Positions 16,164-25,811 of a stretch of DNA of 64,000 nucleotides are shown here, piece after piece (positions within the stretch are counted from its first letter, which is position 1; every line of letters starts with the position of its first letter). The DNA is from Bacteroidales bacterium (GTDB taxonomy: Bacteria; Bacteroidota; Bacteroidia; Bacteroidales; ML635J-15): NCBI GenBank assembly GCA_017620015.1, contig JAFZRE010000023.1, positions 62,001 through 126,000 on the forward strand. The letters are read 5' to 3'. Under the pieces are notes generated by a model. It was not told the DNA's origin. It saw nothing but the letters and a program-made list of their open reading frames with translations, and ran no database searches. Position numbers and translations under genes: made by a program.

Positions 16164-16285
16164 ATTAATTGACAATTGACAATGGATAATGGATAATTGA
16201 CAATGGATAATGCCCTCCCGATGTCACCCTGAACTTGTTTCAGGGTCTGGGTATAGATTATTGTAAACAATTGACAATTAATGAA
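16164..16285 (+). repeat. ATTGACAATGGATAAT repeats and CCCTGAAC palindrome
   Basis: Several direct copies of ATTGACAATGGATAAT-like units flank an imperfect palindrome, CACCCTGAAC-ttgt-TTCAGGGTC, near 16225-16247. Related units occur near 6585-6610. No coding potential. Confidence 0.6.
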
Positions 16286-16349
16286 AACAACGTTTTATGG
16301 CACATTATTTATCGTTGTGCAATACCAGTTGTTCCCATCATTTTTTATT

Positions 16350-16360
16350 ATTAATTTTGC
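16350..16360 (+). promoter_or_regulatory. -7 box of cca-like gene (TAATTTTG)
   Basis: TAATTTTG within ttaattttgcac fits TAnnTTTG and lies about 20 bp before the proposed TTG start. Confidence 0.5.
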
Positions 16361-16378
16361 ACTCCCAAATTTGGAATC

Positions 16379-17803
16379 TTGGAAAACGGTAAGTACATAG
16401 AGTTTGTGTCCGATAAAATTTTTGCGGAAGTGTCCGAAGTCGCTGAACGCGAAAACGTTGATGTGTTCGTAATTGGTGGATACGTTCGCGACCGTTTTTT
16501 GAAACGGCCCGGCAAGAACGACATTGACATTGTTGTCGACGGAGATGGCGTTGCCTTTGCACGCAAGCTTGCCGCTCACCTTAAAGTGAAGAAGGTTAGC
16601 ATTTTCAAGACTTACGGTACGGCTATGTTCGTTTACAAGGACACGGAACTGGAATTTGTTGGAGCCCGCAAGGAATCTTACAATTTCGACAGCCGTAATC
16701 CTATTGTTGAACGCGGAAGCATCGAAGATGACCAGAAGCGTCGCGATTTTACCATTAATGCTTTGGCAATAAGCCTGAACAAACGCAATTTTGGCGAACT
16801 GGTTGACCCATTTAATGGTTTGGAAGACCTCTATTATCGCACAATCAGGACTCCGCTTGAGCCATCGATAACCTTTTCCGACGACCCGTTGCGTATGCTT
16901 AGGGCAATTCGTTTCGCTTCGCAGCTCGATTTCCAGATTCATCCCGAATGCCTTGCCGCAATTCACGATAACCGCGAGAGAATTAAGATAATAACTCAGG
17001 AGCGCATTCATACCGAACTCAACAAGATTCTGGCAAGCAGGAAACCGTCAATTGGATTGAAATTGCTGTTTGACACAGGTTTGCTTGAAATCATATTCCC
17101 TGAGTTGTATCAGCTATCTGGTGTTACGGTGCAGGAGGGGCTTGGACACAAGGATATTTTTCTGCATACTATTCAGGTGGTTGACAATGTGGCCGAAAAA
17201 AGCGATGATCTTTGGTTGCGTTGGGCGGCTCTGTTACACGACATAGGCAAACTGAAGACCAAACGTTTCGTGGAAGGCACCGGCTGGACCTTCTACTCAC
17301 ACAATACCGTAGGAGCAAACATGGTGCCGAAGATTTTCACACGCATGCATCTGCCTCTCAACGAAAAGATGAAATTCGTCCAGAAGATGGTTGACTTGCA
17401 CATGCGACCCATCGCGCTCGTAGAGGATATCGTTACCGATTCGGCGATTCGTCGTCTTATTGTTGATGCTGGCGACGACATTGATGCCTTGATGACACTA
17501 TGCGAGTCGGATATAACTTCGCGCAATGAGAAGAAGGTGGCTCAGTTCCTTGAAAATTTCAAACTTGTGCGTCAGAAGATTGTGGAAGTGGAAGAGCGTG
17601 ATTCGTTGCGCAATTTCCAGCCACCAATTACGGGCGAGGAAATTATGGAATATTTCGGTATTGAACCGTCGCGTTTGGTAGGTGAGATAAAAAATGCTGT
17701 GCGTGAGGCTATTCTTGATGGCATTATTCCCAACGACTACGAAAAGGCACACGAATTTATGGTACAGAAGGGTAGGGAACTTGGCCTTGTGAGAAAAATC
17801 TAG
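16379..17803 (+). CDS. cca: CCA-adding tRNA nucleotidyltransferase with HD domain
   Basis: 474 residues. The class II nucleotidyltransferase head is clear: VIGGYVRDRFL, then the catalytic NDIDIVVDGDG (DxD), and RRDFTINALAISLN with the signature following the metal site. RMLRAIRFASQL is the neck motif. An HD domain follows (LLHDIGKLKTKRF and a later Asp). It repairs or builds the CCA end of tRNA, which matters here because the tRNA at 42555 lacks encoded CCA. No ATG fits; TTG 16379 gives the usual spacing (about 30 residues) before the IGGYVRD motif, with GTG 16402 as alternative. Confidence 0.88.
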   Translation: MENGKYIEFVSDKIFAEVSEVAERENVDVFVIGGYVRDRFLKRPGKNDIDIVVDGDGVAFARKLAAHLKVKKVSIFKTYGTAMFVYKDTELEFVGARKESYNFDSRNPIVERGSIEDDQKRRDFTINALAISLNKRNFGELVDPFNGLEDLYYRTIRTPLEPSITFSDDPLRMLRAIRFASQLDFQIHPECLAAIHDNRERIKIITQERIHTELNKILASRKPSIGLKLLFDTGLLEIIFPELYQLSGVTVQEGLGHKDIFLHTIQVVDNVAEKSDDLWLRWAALLHDIGKLKTKRFVEGTGWTFYSHNTVGANMVPKIFTRMHLPLNEKMKFVQKMVDLHMRPIALVEDIVTDSAIRRLIVDAGDDIDALMTLCESDITSRNEKKVAQFLENFKLVRQKIVEVEERDSLRNFQPPITGEEIMEYFGIEPSRLVGEIKNAVREAILDGIIPNDYEKAHEFMVQKGRELGLVRKI

Positions 17804-17830
17804 AATTGTAGCATAGAACGAAATCTTTTC

Positions 17831-17838
17831 TAACTTTG
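17831..17838 (+). promoter_or_regulatory. -7 box of rSAM/lipoprotein operon (TAACTTTG)
   Basis: Exact TAnnTTTG match, 22 bp before the lipoprotein ATG. Confidence 0.55.
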
Positions 17839-17860
17839 CATTTTGTAAAATTGTACGACC

Positions 17861-18412
17861 ATGAAGATTGTCAAGAAGACTTGGATTGCAATATTGGCGA
17901 TGGCGACCGCAGTGGTTGCGGCATGTACCTCAACTAAACGCACATCCGAAAGTGCCGAAGCTGTGCCGCCAGCCGACAATGATGAACTTGGTGAAAACGA
18001 AAATGCTGCCATGCCCAAGGATTCGATAAATGCACGTCGTGCCGAACTGCAGGTTCGTCTCGAAAAGTTGCGCGCAATAATCAAGGATCGTGAAATGTCG
18101 TGCGTGTATGGCTCGCCGGAAGTTCTTCAAGAGTACAGTGCTCACACGCGTGAATTACGACAAGAGGCCGATTCATTGCAGAATGTACTATTGAATATGC
18201 TTGAATCGGAAAAGCAGTCTCTTAACGCACGCTTGGATTCTATAGATGAAACAATTAAGGGAAGGTCGGGAGCAAAAGTTTATGGTCCACCCGAGATGAT
18301 AAAGAAGTACAATGCCCGTAATAGGGATTTGCAAGAAAGACGCGATTCTATCCGGAATGAGATAGAAAAAATCGATGTAGAAATTTCCAATATTAAGAAT
18401 AACAATAGGTAG
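17861..18412 (+). CDS. Lipoprotein of rSAM/lipoprotein system
   Basis: 183 residues. A lipoprotein signal peptide ends in VAAC (Cys 22). After an acidic linker the protein is charged and coiled-coil-like. It carries two copies of a motif about 62 residues apart, each followed by a helical segment: CVYGSPEVLQEYSAHTRELR and KVYGPPEMIKKYNARNRDLQ. The VYGpPE motif next to a radical SAM gene matches a Bacteroidetes family I know as the rSAM/lipoprotein system. The motif may be the substrate site; the Cys in the first copy is replaced by Lys in the second. The stop overlaps the maturase start by 1 nt (TAGTG). Confidence 0.75.
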   Translation: MKIVKKTWIAILAMATAVVAACTSTKRTSESAEAVPPADNDELGENENAAMPKDSINARRAELQVRLEKLRAIIKDREMSCVYGSPEVLQEYSAHTRELRQEADSLQNVLLNMLESEKQSLNARLDSIDETIKGRSGAKVYGPPEMIKKYNARNRDLQERRDSIRNEIEKIDVEISNIKNNNR

Positions 18413-19488
18413 TGTCGGAATTTTCTCTTTATAAGCGACTTTCGCTCGAACTCAACCGTGCCGTTCTTTCGCTTCGAGCCGACGAGCATCATCTTCACCA
18501 GCTTTTTTGGGAATGTACCTTGCGTTGCAACCTTAATTGCCGTCACTGCGGAAGCGATTGCCGTGTGGTTTCGCAGCAGGATATGCCTTTGTCTGATTTC
18601 TTGAAAGTCCTTGATGACATAAAAGCGCACGTTTCTCCTAACGACATAATGGTAATCACTACTGGTGGTGAACCGCTTGTACGAGCCGACATTGCCGAAT
18701 GTGGACGAGCCATAACCGGGCGCGGTTTTATTTGGGGAATGGTGACAAACGGAATGCTTCTTACAGAAGAAAAACTTGATGAACTTGTGCGTTGTGGGTT
18801 GCGCTCTTTGGCAATAAGCCTTGATGGTTTTGCTGACGACCATAACTGGATGCGCGGTCATTCGGAAAGTTTTGACAATGCAATGCGGGCTATCGAAGCC
18901 TTGAAGGGACAGGTCGGAATTGTGTGGGATGTTATTACCTGCGTGAACAAGCGAACGATAAAATATCTTCCCGAATTTCGTGATTTCCTATTAAAAAATG
19001 GCATCCGTAAGTGGCGTTTGTTCAGTGTGTTCCCGTCTGGTAGGGCTGCTGATGATCCAGAACTTCGGCTTAGCAATGAGGAGTTTGTCCAGATGATGGA
19101 TTTCATCAAGTTGACAAGGCTTGAGGGCAAGATTGATGTAAGTTATGCCTGCGACGGCTTTCTTGGTAGGTACGAAGGTGAAGTGCGGCGTAAGTATTTC
19201 AATTGCAGTTCGGGAGTAAATGTGGCATCGATTCGTGCCGATGGTGCAATTTCAGGCTGCTTGAGTATTCGTAGCGACTACAATCAAGGTAATATTTATT
19301 CAGATTCGTTCTGGGATGTGTGGGAAAATCGGTTTGAGAAGTTCCGTAACCGCAAGTGGATGCGTACTGGCGACTGCAAGTCGTGTAAGGTGTGGCGTTA
19401 CTGTCAGGGGAACGGAATGCATCTGCGTGATGAAAACGGCAAGTTGATGATGTGCCAGTATCAGATGATTAAAGAAGAAAAAGTTTAG
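18412..19488 (+). CDS. Radical SAM/SPASM maturase of rSAM/lipoprotein system
   Basis: 358 residues from GTG 18412. The radical SAM cluster motif CX3CX2C is CNLNCRHC near residue 41, and TTGGEPL is the SAM-binding glycine motif. The C-terminal SPASM region has Cys in YFNCSSGVN, ISGCLS, CKSCKVWRYCQG and MMCQYQ, enough for auxiliary Fe-S clusters. Enzymes of this layout modify peptides or proteins. The coupled upstream lipoprotein is the obvious candidate substrate. What chemistry occurs is not known to me. Confidence 0.85.
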   Translation: MSEFSLYKRLSLELNRAVLSLRADEHHLHQLFWECTLRCNLNCRHCGSDCRVVSQQDMPLSDFLKVLDDIKAHVSPNDIMVITTGGEPLVRADIAECGRAITGRGFIWGMVTNGMLLTEEKLDELVRCGLRSLAISLDGFADDHNWMRGHSESFDNAMRAIEALKGQVGIVWDVITCVNKRTIKYLPEFRDFLLKNGIRKWRLFSVFPSGRAADDPELRLSNEEFVQMMDFIKLTRLEGKIDVSYACDGFLGRYEGEVRRKYFNCSSGVNVASIRADGAISGCLSIRSDYNQGNIYSDSFWDVWENRFEKFRNRKWMRTGDCKSCKVWRYCQGNGMHLRDENGKLMMCQYQMIKEEKV

Positions 19489-19520
19489 TTTCTATTAGTG
19501 TCCACTAAAAAATGAATCGT

Positions 19521-19680
19521 CATTCCACAAAGCAGAGTGAACCGACTAAGGAACGTGTCGTGTGGACTCGCTTATGCGGAATCTCCTTGATTAGTAATAT
19601 TGTGTGGAGATTACGGATAGCAGTCTTCACAACGCTCCCCATTCCGTATCGCGTGTTACGACTTGCTTCCGAAATGACAC
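19521..19680 (+). repeat. MITE-like interspersed element, copy A
   Basis: A 160-bp non-coding element with imperfect terminal inverted repeats (GTCATTCC.. and ..GAAATGAC) and an internal dyad AATCTCC..GGAGATT at about 19578-19610. It matches, inverted, the element at 49451-49649: both share tcattcc.caaa, aaggaac, ttatgcgg, and cagtcttcacaacgctc-like blocks in order. It fills most of the 283-bp gap between the radical SAM gene and the next gene. No ORF. Confidence 0.7.
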
Positions 19681-19771
19681 CCCTTTATTAATATCTCTGT
19701 CTAAACAGTTGATAATATTGTGATTATATGTATTGCCCAATTTTTTAGCGGACAACAATGTTTAGTTACCA

Positions 19772-20851
19772 TTATTTTGTTCTATACAAGTCGATATATG
19801 TCGGTAAGTGGTCGCTGTATCCACCCTGATACTTGTAGCCGACGTATGTGCGGAAAACCTGTTTTCCCGTATAGCCTTCATCGGGAATTAGCATAAAGTC
19901 TGGGTTGTAGATGTGAGCATCTTCAAGGCTTGTGTGAAGAACGCGTGCTGTGTCGAGCAATGCGCCCGAAACTATTATCTGGTCAAGGATTCCCCATTGC
20001 CCGTGGAATTTGTGCGTTCCTTGTTTCTTTATTTCCTGCAGGTAGTACGACAGGTTATATAATTTGTCGTTTGTAATATTGTCGTATTCGGTCTGCGCTT
20101 TAAGTCCGTGTATAAGGCTTTTGTCGGTTGGGTAGTCGTTTAGGTCGCCGACGATTATTATGTTTGCGTTCTTGTCGGTCTTGAATATTGAGTCGGTAGT
20201 GTGCTTTACAAGTCCTGCTACGAAAATACGTTTCTCTTCGGTTTCCTTTTGTCCGCCCCAACGCGACGGCCAGTGGTTTACAAATATGTGCAATGTGTCG
20301 TTTTGGTTTGTCTTGCCTTTTACATAAAGGATGTCGCGTGTTGTTCCGCTGCCGATGTTAGATGGGTATTTTACAGGAATGAAATTTTCAGAAATCGGTG
20401 TGAAAAATTTCTTACGGTACATAAAAGCTACGTCTATTCCACGAGCATCTGGCGATTCCTTGTGTATTATGCGGTAGTCAGACTTGTATAGCGGAGTCTT
20501 GTTTATCAAATCTTCGATGACCTTGCGGTTTTCTATTTCGCTAAGTGCAACAATCTGAGGTAGTTCCCAGCCACCAGCACCTATTATTACTTTAGACAGG
20601 TTGGTAAGTTTCTGTTTGTAGCGGTAACCCGTCCAGAATTTTGCACCCTGTGGAGTGAACTCGTCGTCGTTTTTTTCGGGATCGTTTATTGTGTCGAAAA
20701 GGTTTTCGGTATTGAAGAACATTACCCTGTACGAATCGCGTACAAGTTGCTCGTTGAACTTGTCATCGGTGCTGTTTTTGCTGGTCTTGCACGAAATTAC
20801 AAGTAGGATGATGATAATGCTGGCGGATAATATTGCAACTAATCTTTTCAT
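19772..20851 (-). CDS. Endonuclease/exonuclease/phosphatase-fold lipoprotein
   Basis: 359 residues with a lipoprotein signal (IILLVISCK). The EEP fold motifs are in order: FFNTENLFDT, VALSEIENRKV (catalytic Glu), RGIDVAFMYRK, FVNHWPSRWGG (His), IIVGDLNDYPTDKS (Asp and Asn), and GGYSDHLPTYIDL (final Asp-His). Family members cut nucleic acids or dephosphorylate inositol or lipid head groups. The lipoprotein form is common in Bacteroidetes and works in the periplasm or at the surface. Its ATG overlaps the stop of the upstream beta-helix gene by 4 nt, so they are co-translated. Confidence 0.85.
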   Translation of the reverse strand: MKRLVAILSASIIIILLVISCKTSKNSTDDKFNEQLVRDSYRVMFFNTENLFDTINDPEKNDDEFTPQGAKFWTGYRYKQKLTNLSKVIIGAGGWELPQIVALSEIENRKVIEDLINKTPLYKSDYRIIHKESPDARGIDVAFMYRKKFFTPISENFIPVKYPSNIGSGTTRDILYVKGKTNQNDTLHIFVNHWPSRWGGQKETEEKRIFVAGLVKHTTDSIFKTDKNANIIIVGDLNDYPTDKSLIHGLKAQTEYDNITNDKLYNLSYYLQEIKKQGTHKFHGQWGILDQIIVSGALLDTARVLHTSLEDAHIYNPDFMLIPDEGYTGKQVFRTYVGYKYQGGYSDHLPTYIDLYRTK

Positions 20852-22371
20852 TTTCTTCTACTGAAAAATTTTTGTGTGGTACTATCCTTTGGAACATATT
20901 CGTAAGCTCCGATGTCGGGTTTTCCGTCGTATGAAATTCTGTTTGTTCCGTCGTGGTCGAGCGGACAAGTTTCAGAGATTGAAACTTTGGCTTTGTCTCT
21001 TGCCGCCGATACTTCCAGTAAGTTATATAAGTAAGGTTTTACGGTGGATTCGAACATCGGGTCTTCGTTGAAAATGTTGTCCACGAACGAACTTGGTGCC
21101 GACTGTGTCAGTTCAGAATAGTTTTCGTACCTAATAAGGCAGTTATCAAACAGAACGTTAGCCGAAGCTCCGCTTACAAAGTCGAACCCGATTTCCTTCT
21201 TGTTGTAGCCGTATATTATGCAGTTGGCAAAATATGCACCGATGAGGTCGCGGTACGATGTCTGTACATTTCCGTTAGCATCGCGGTAGTTGTAATAGTT
21301 GTTGAGCGAAACCTGAGGTGTTTGACGCACTCCGACGGAATAGTTTGCCATTGTGCAGTGAGTGAACGAATATTCTCCGCCAATCCAGCATGCTACGGTA
21401 TATTGCGAACTGTTTGCAAAAACGCAATTTTCGGCTTCAATATGAGCGCCGAGAGCATACAGACAGGCAATTTTTGCGTTTTCTATGTTGGTATTTTTCA
21501 TTTTAAGGGTAGGGGCATCGCTGGTAACAACCGAATCGACCTGCACGCCTATCAGAGCATTGGTGATGTCGGTGTTGTTGAACTCGTTGTATCGTGAACC
21601 GGCAAGCAAATGGATTCCGCCGTAAATACCGCGTGTGTTTCCTGTTTCGTCACGTAGGTAGGCTCCCCATTGACCAGGTGTGTAACGGTAGTATTCTTCG
21701 AGTCGGTCACCAGTGAATGTCACTCGGTTGTCTATTTCGCCTAATGATTTCAGGGTGCCTTTTACAAATAGGCTCGAATTGCTATGGAAATACACCTTGG
21801 CTCCGGGCATAACGGTAAGTGTAACAAGTGTGTCAACCATTGCCGAATTGTAAATTAGCACTGGTTTGTCGGCATTCCAGGTTGTGTCTTGAGTTATCAT
21901 TCGTCCGCTTAGCAAAGTTACGTTCTGTCCGAATGCAACAAGGTCAACGTCCTGCGAATTTCCGTTCGATTCGAAAATTATTGAATCCTGTTCGACAAGG
22001 TTGTCTGCACTTGGATTTATGGTTACTTCGACGAATATGAAAATGGAATCTCCAGGTGCAAGTGCGTAATCTTCAAGTATATAGTCTTTGTCGGCTTTGT
22101 GCCCGTCAATGTTTAGCCTATATTTTGATGCTTTTCCATTTGCAAGGTAAATGCGGTCAATATTTATTGATTTGTTTTTGTTGGAGTTCTTTACAACAAG
22201 GTATTTTGTCGTGCTGCCTATTCCTGTGAAGATTGTGTCGAACTGAACAGTATCGGTAGAGAATATCAGCTTGTCGGCAGGGTCTTTTGTAAAAATATCC
22301 TTGTTGCACGATGAAAACAACGCCGATATTGCTATCAGCGTCATTATTGCTATTGTAAGTATTCTGTTCAT
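20848..22371 (-). CDS. Lipoprotein with parallel beta-helix domain
   Basis: 507 residues. The signal peptide ends in LFSSC. The first 170 residues look like a beta-sandwich (VQFDTIFTGIGSTTKYLVVKN; LAPGDSIFIFVEVTINP). The rest forms right-handed parallel beta-helix turns (GIYGGIHLLAGSRYNEFNNT; LKMKNTNIENAKIACL; IEAENCVFANSSQYTVAC). It ends with PDIGAYEYVPKD, a frequent last turn in such proteins. It is likely an outer-membrane or surface lipoprotein. It is coupled to the EEP lipoprotein downstream, and no enzymatic residues stand out. Confidence 0.75.
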   Translation of the reverse strand: MNRILTIAIMTLIAISALFSSCNKDIFTKDPADKLIFSTDTVQFDTIFTGIGSTTKYLVVKNSNKNKSINIDRIYLANGKASKYRLNIDGHKADKDYILEDYALAPGDSIFIFVEVTINPSADNLVEQDSIIFESNGNSQDVDLVAFGQNVTLLSGRMITQDTTWNADKPVLIYNSAMVDTLVTLTVMPGAKVYFHSNSSLFVKGTLKSLGEIDNRVTFTGDRLEEYYRYTPGQWGAYLRDETGNTRGIYGGIHLLAGSRYNEFNNTDITNALIGVQVDSVVTSDAPTLKMKNTNIENAKIACLYALGAHIEAENCVFANSSQYTVACWIGGEYSFTHCTMANYSVGVRQTPQVSLNNYYNYRDANGNVQTSYRDLIGAYFANCIIYGYNKKEIGFDFVSGASANVLFDNCLIRYENYSELTQSAPSSFVDNIFNEDPMFESTVKPYLYNLLEVSAARDKAKVSISETCPLDHDGTNRISYDGKPDIGAYEYVPKDSTTQKFFSRRK

Positions 22372-22408
22372 GTAAAATAAAACGTGGTTTACGTTTCAAT
22401 ATTACATT

Positions 22409-24973
22409 TTACTTCAATAAAAATACCGTACCTTTTTTCTCGTGGGGCTTCCCCGTGAAGTCGGTAAACTTGCACACCCAGTTGTAGGCACCAGTAGTTA
22501 CAATCTTGTCGCCCTTGAGAACGCTTCCTTCGTCGGTGCCGTCCCATGCCATATTTTGTGGTGACTCCATGTCGAAGGTTGTTGTTCTGAACATTCTTTC
22601 ACCCCAGCGGTTATATACGGTAAGGAGGAAGTCTTTCTTGTTGATTCCGTTTCCGCTTATGTAGAAGAAATCGTTGTCGCCGTCGCCGTTAGGAGTAAAT
22701 GCGGTTGGAGCGTAGAAGGTATATACATCGGTGATGCTCAGCCTCTTGTAGGCTGTATCAACGCACTGGTGCTGGTTCTTGGCGACGAGCATGGCTGTGT
22801 AGTCGCCAGCTTTTTCATAAGTATGTATCTGAGTTTCGTTTGACCAGATGCTTGTGTTTCCGTCACCGAAGTTCCAGAGGTAGGTTGTGCCGCCTTCTGA
22901 GTAGTTTATGAATTTTATTTCGGTTGTGAGTATCGAAGTAATGTCAGGGTCAACAACAAATTCTGCCCTTGGTACATCGTATATCACAATCATGTTGTTC
23001 TTTGTCTTTGTATTGCTGCAACCATAGTCTGATGTTACAGTGAGTGATACGTTGTACGAACCAGTCTCATCAAATGTCTGTCTTGGGTTCTTTACGGTTG
23101 AAGTCCTTTCATTTCCGAAATCCCAGAGATATGTCTGGCTGGCATCTTCGTCCGACACTTCAAAGAATTGGAATGTTCCAGGAGGACAGGAAGCCGACTT
23201 GTCGGAATAGAATCCTACATCTGGCAATGGGTGGACTAGTGCATAAACAGAGTCGCGTGCAGTTGGTGAACCGCAGGCGTCACTTACAGTGAATGCGTAG
23301 AAGCCAGTTTCGGGTGCATATAGATTGCAAGGAGTATTTATTATTCCAAAGTCGTCTGATACGATTCTGTATGGACCACCATTTCCACCTGTTATCTCTA
23401 AGTCGAAAACTATCTTGTCGCCCTTGCAAATCTCATCGTTTTCCTGTGTTATAGAAACAATTTCAATAGGAGTGTTGACATTGATAGTCATACGTTTCTG
23501 TGCTGCTGTACATCCGTGAATGTCGGTTACGTTAAGTGTATAAGTCGATGTTGTGGTCGGTGACGCTGTAAAATTGTGACCGTACCATACAAAACCGTCA
23601 GGGCCTGTCCATACGAATTCGTAGGGACCTTCTCCGCCGGTTGCGTTTCCGTATGAATGGAAAGTTTCGCCCATGCAGATAGTTCCGCCGTTTGGTATTG
23701 GGTCGGCAACGTATATTGCTTCGGGCTGGTCAACGAAAGTAGTGCCAGTGTGTGTGCAGCCATTTGCATCGGTGACTGTTACAGTGTGGAATCCTGCGCC
23801 CATGCTTGCGTGAGCGGTTGTCTGTCCATCGTCCCATAAGTAGTGGTAGTCTTCGCTGCTGCCAGGGAATTGAACACCGCCAGTCACATCTGCCTGCACG
23901 AATCCGTCGTTGTATCCGTAGCATGTTGCTGGTCCAGAAAGGGTTGCAACATATATTGTGTCAGGTTCTGTTATTACAAACGAGGCGTTTCCTGTGCAAC
24001 TGTACAAGTCGGTTATAGTAACGGCGTAACTTCCTGAGCATAAGTTGTCAATGTGGTCTGTTGTGCTTGCCCATGTATATGTGAACGGAGGTATGCCGCC
24101 TTGTATGTTAAGTACAGCAGAACCGTTGCATTCTCCGTGGCAAAGAATGTTTTGAACTTCTGGTGTCAGTACTATAGGCTGGCTGACAATGATTCTTGTT
24201 GTCTGTGGAGTGTTTGTACAGCCGTTTGCATCGGTTACGCTAACTGTGTATGCCGATGTTGAATCAGGAGATACTATTCTGTTGAATATTCCAGTTGCGC
24301 CATCATCCCATTCGTAGGTGTAGGGCTCCGTTCCGCCAGTAGCGGTTGCTGTGATTGTGGTTTCCGTTCCGCGGCAGATACCTTGGTTGGGCGATATTGT
24401 GTATAGGAATCTTGTCGGTTCAACTATTGAGGCTGTTGCTCTTGCCGTACACTGATTTCCGTCGGTTACTGTTACAGAATATGTTCCAGGAATAAGGTTT
24501 GTTATTGTTTCCGTGTGCAAGGTTGTTGACCAGTTGTACGAGAAAGGTCCAGTTCCACCATTTACAACTGCGGTCATTGTGCCGTCGTTTCTGCCAAAGC
24601 AGGTAACATCGGTTTTTGAAAGGCTTACATTTACAGCGGGAGCTTGAAGAATTTCAAAGTTAACAGTTTTAGAGCAAGCGTTATAGGTGTCGGTTACGGT
24701 TACGGAATATTGTCCCGAAGAGTATATTGGAATAACCTGAGAAATGTCTCCGGTTGACCATTCGTACCAGTACACATTTGTGTTCCCATGGTTGCTTTGT
24801 TCTATGTTTACCATAGCAGTTGACTCGGTTCCGTCGCACAAAACGTCAGAATGAGTCACTGTAAATAGCAATTCTTCGTCGGTACAGATGCGCCGCTGAG
24901 GTTGCTGGGCGTTCGCGTAATTTGCTGATAAACAACAAATTATTATGAACAATATGATGGCTATATTCTTCAT
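22409..24973 (-). CDS. T9SS type B secreted protein with SprB and PKD repeats
   Basis: 854 residues with an N-terminal signal peptide (IAIILFIIICCLSANYANAQ). Roughly seven SprB-type repeats follow, of the form GGTGPFSYNWS..T.TITNL.PGTYSVTVTD.NGC. Two PKD-like domains follow (TYLWDFGNERTS; TYLWNFGDGNTS). The C-terminus has the gliding-type sorting domain (FYAPTAFTPNGDGDNDFFYI; VYNRWGERMF; GAYNWVCKFTD). Such proteins cross the outer membrane through the type IX system and act in adhesion or motility. A -7 box (TATGTTTG on the minus strand) lies at 25011-25018. Confidence 0.88.
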   Translation of the reverse strand: MKNIAIILFIIICCLSANYANAQQPQRRICTDEELLFTVTHSDVLCDGTESTAMVNIEQSNHGNTNVYWYEWSTGDISQVIPIYSSGQYSVTVTDTYNACSKTVNFEILQAPAVNVSLSKTDVTCFGRNDGTMTAVVNGGTGPFSYNWSTTLHTETITNLIPGTYSVTVTDGNQCTARATASIVEPTRFLYTISPNQGICRGTETTITATATGGTEPYTYEWDDGATGIFNRIVSPDSTSAYTVSVTDANGCTNTPQTTRIIVSQPIVLTPEVQNILCHGECNGSAVLNIQGGIPPFTYTWASTTDHIDNLCSGSYAVTITDLYSCTGNASFVITEPDTIYVATLSGPATCYGYNDGFVQADVTGGVQFPGSSEDYHYLWDDGQTTAHASMGAGFHTVTVTDANGCTHTGTTFVDQPEAIYVADPIPNGGTICMGETFHSYGNATGGEGPYEFVWTGPDGFVWYGHNFTASPTTTSTYTLNVTDIHGCTAAQKRMTINVNTPIEIVSITQENDEICKGDKIVFDLEITGGNGGPYRIVSDDFGIINTPCNLYAPETGFYAFTVSDACGSPTARDSVYALVHPLPDVGFYSDKSASCPPGTFQFFEVSDEDASQTYLWDFGNERTSTVKNPRQTFDETGSYNVSLTVTSDYGCSNTKTKNNMIVIYDVPRAEFVVDPDITSILTTEIKFINYSEGGTTYLWNFGDGNTSIWSNETQIHTYEKAGDYTAMLVAKNQHQCVDTAYKRLSITDVYTFYAPTAFTPNGDGDNDFFYISGNGINKKDFLLTVYNRWGERMFRTTTFDMESPQNMAWDGTDEGSVLKGDKIVTTGAYNWVCKFTDFTGKPHEKKGTVFLLK

Positions 24974-25147
24974 ATTCAGCTATATATAGTTACACTTCTA
25001 TTCAAGAGAGCAAACATATAATTTTTTTTTGAATTAATTGTAAAAATAGCGAAAAAACTTGTTATAAACTTTATAAGTCATTGATGTATAGTAAGTTAGT
25101 TGTAGGAACAACTGTTGCTGGCATTTTGAGAAAAAACAACAAAAAAA

Positions 25148-25170
25148 GCGGACGATTGTCCGCTTTTTTA
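25148..25170 (-). terminator. Terminator of rubrerythrin operon
   Basis: Stem GCGGAC/GTCCGC with a GATT loop and A/T runs on both sides. It sits 17 bp beyond the rubrerythrin stop and reads well in the minus direction. Confidence 0.8.
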
Positions 25171-25186
25171 TCGCCTGTAGGCTTGA

Positions 25187-25777
25187 TTATTTCTTCTTGA
25201 AGTATCTGTTGTAGAGACCTTCGAAAGCCTTGCCGTGACGAGCTTCGTCGCGAGCCATTTCGTGAACTGTGTCGTGGATTGCATCGAGGTTGTTCTTCTT
25301 TGCGCACTTTGCCAATTCGAACTTACCTGCAGTTGCACCAAATTCGCAGTCGATTCTCCACTTCAGGTTCTTTTCTGTTGATGCGGTCATGTTGGGGTCA
25401 CATTCCGAACCGAGGAGTTCTGCAAACTTAGCTGCATGTTCTGCCTCTTCGAAAGCTGCCTTTTCCCAGTAGAGACCGATTTCAGGATAACCTTCGCGGT
25501 GTGCGATTCTTGCCATGCAGAGGTACATACCTACTTCGGAGCATTCGCCTGTGAAGTTAGCCTTCAATTGTTCGATAATATATTGCTTGTCTTCTGGTGA
25601 GCAAGCGTCGAGATTCATACCTACACCAAATACGTGTTCTGCTGCCAAAGGAGCGTCTTCCTGCATTTCCTTGAATTTGCTTCCAGGAACCTTGCAAACT
25701 GGGCATTTGAAATCTTCAGGCATGCTTTCGCCTTCGTAAACGTAACCACAAACTGGGCATACAAATTTTTTCTTCAT
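25187..25777 (-). CDS. Rubrerythrin with N-terminal rubredoxin domain
   Basis: 196 residues. The rubredoxin domain comes first ([21 protein letters not shown]). A ferritin-like diiron domain follows with the two EX2H-type helices ([40 protein letters not shown] and [20 protein letters not shown]). Having the rubredoxin domain at the N-terminus makes it a reverse rubrerythrin. It reduces hydrogen peroxide to water in anaerobes. It lies at the end of a minus-strand run with a NifX-like protein, ferritin and a flavin reductase-rubredoxin, all oxidative-stress genes. Confidence 0.92.
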   Translation of the reverse strand: MKKKFVCPVCGYVYEGESMPEDFKCPVCKVPGSKFKEMQEDAPLAAEHVFGVGMNLDACSPEDKQYIIEQLKANFTGECSEVGMYLCMARIAHREGYPEIGLYWEKAAFEEAEHAAKFAELLGSECDPNMTASTEKNLKWRIDCEFGATAGKFELAKCAKKNNLDAIHDTVHEMARDEARHGKAFEGLYNRYFKKK

Positions 25778-25811
25778 CGTCTATTTGTTTTTTATTAGTT
25801 ATTATTCGTTT

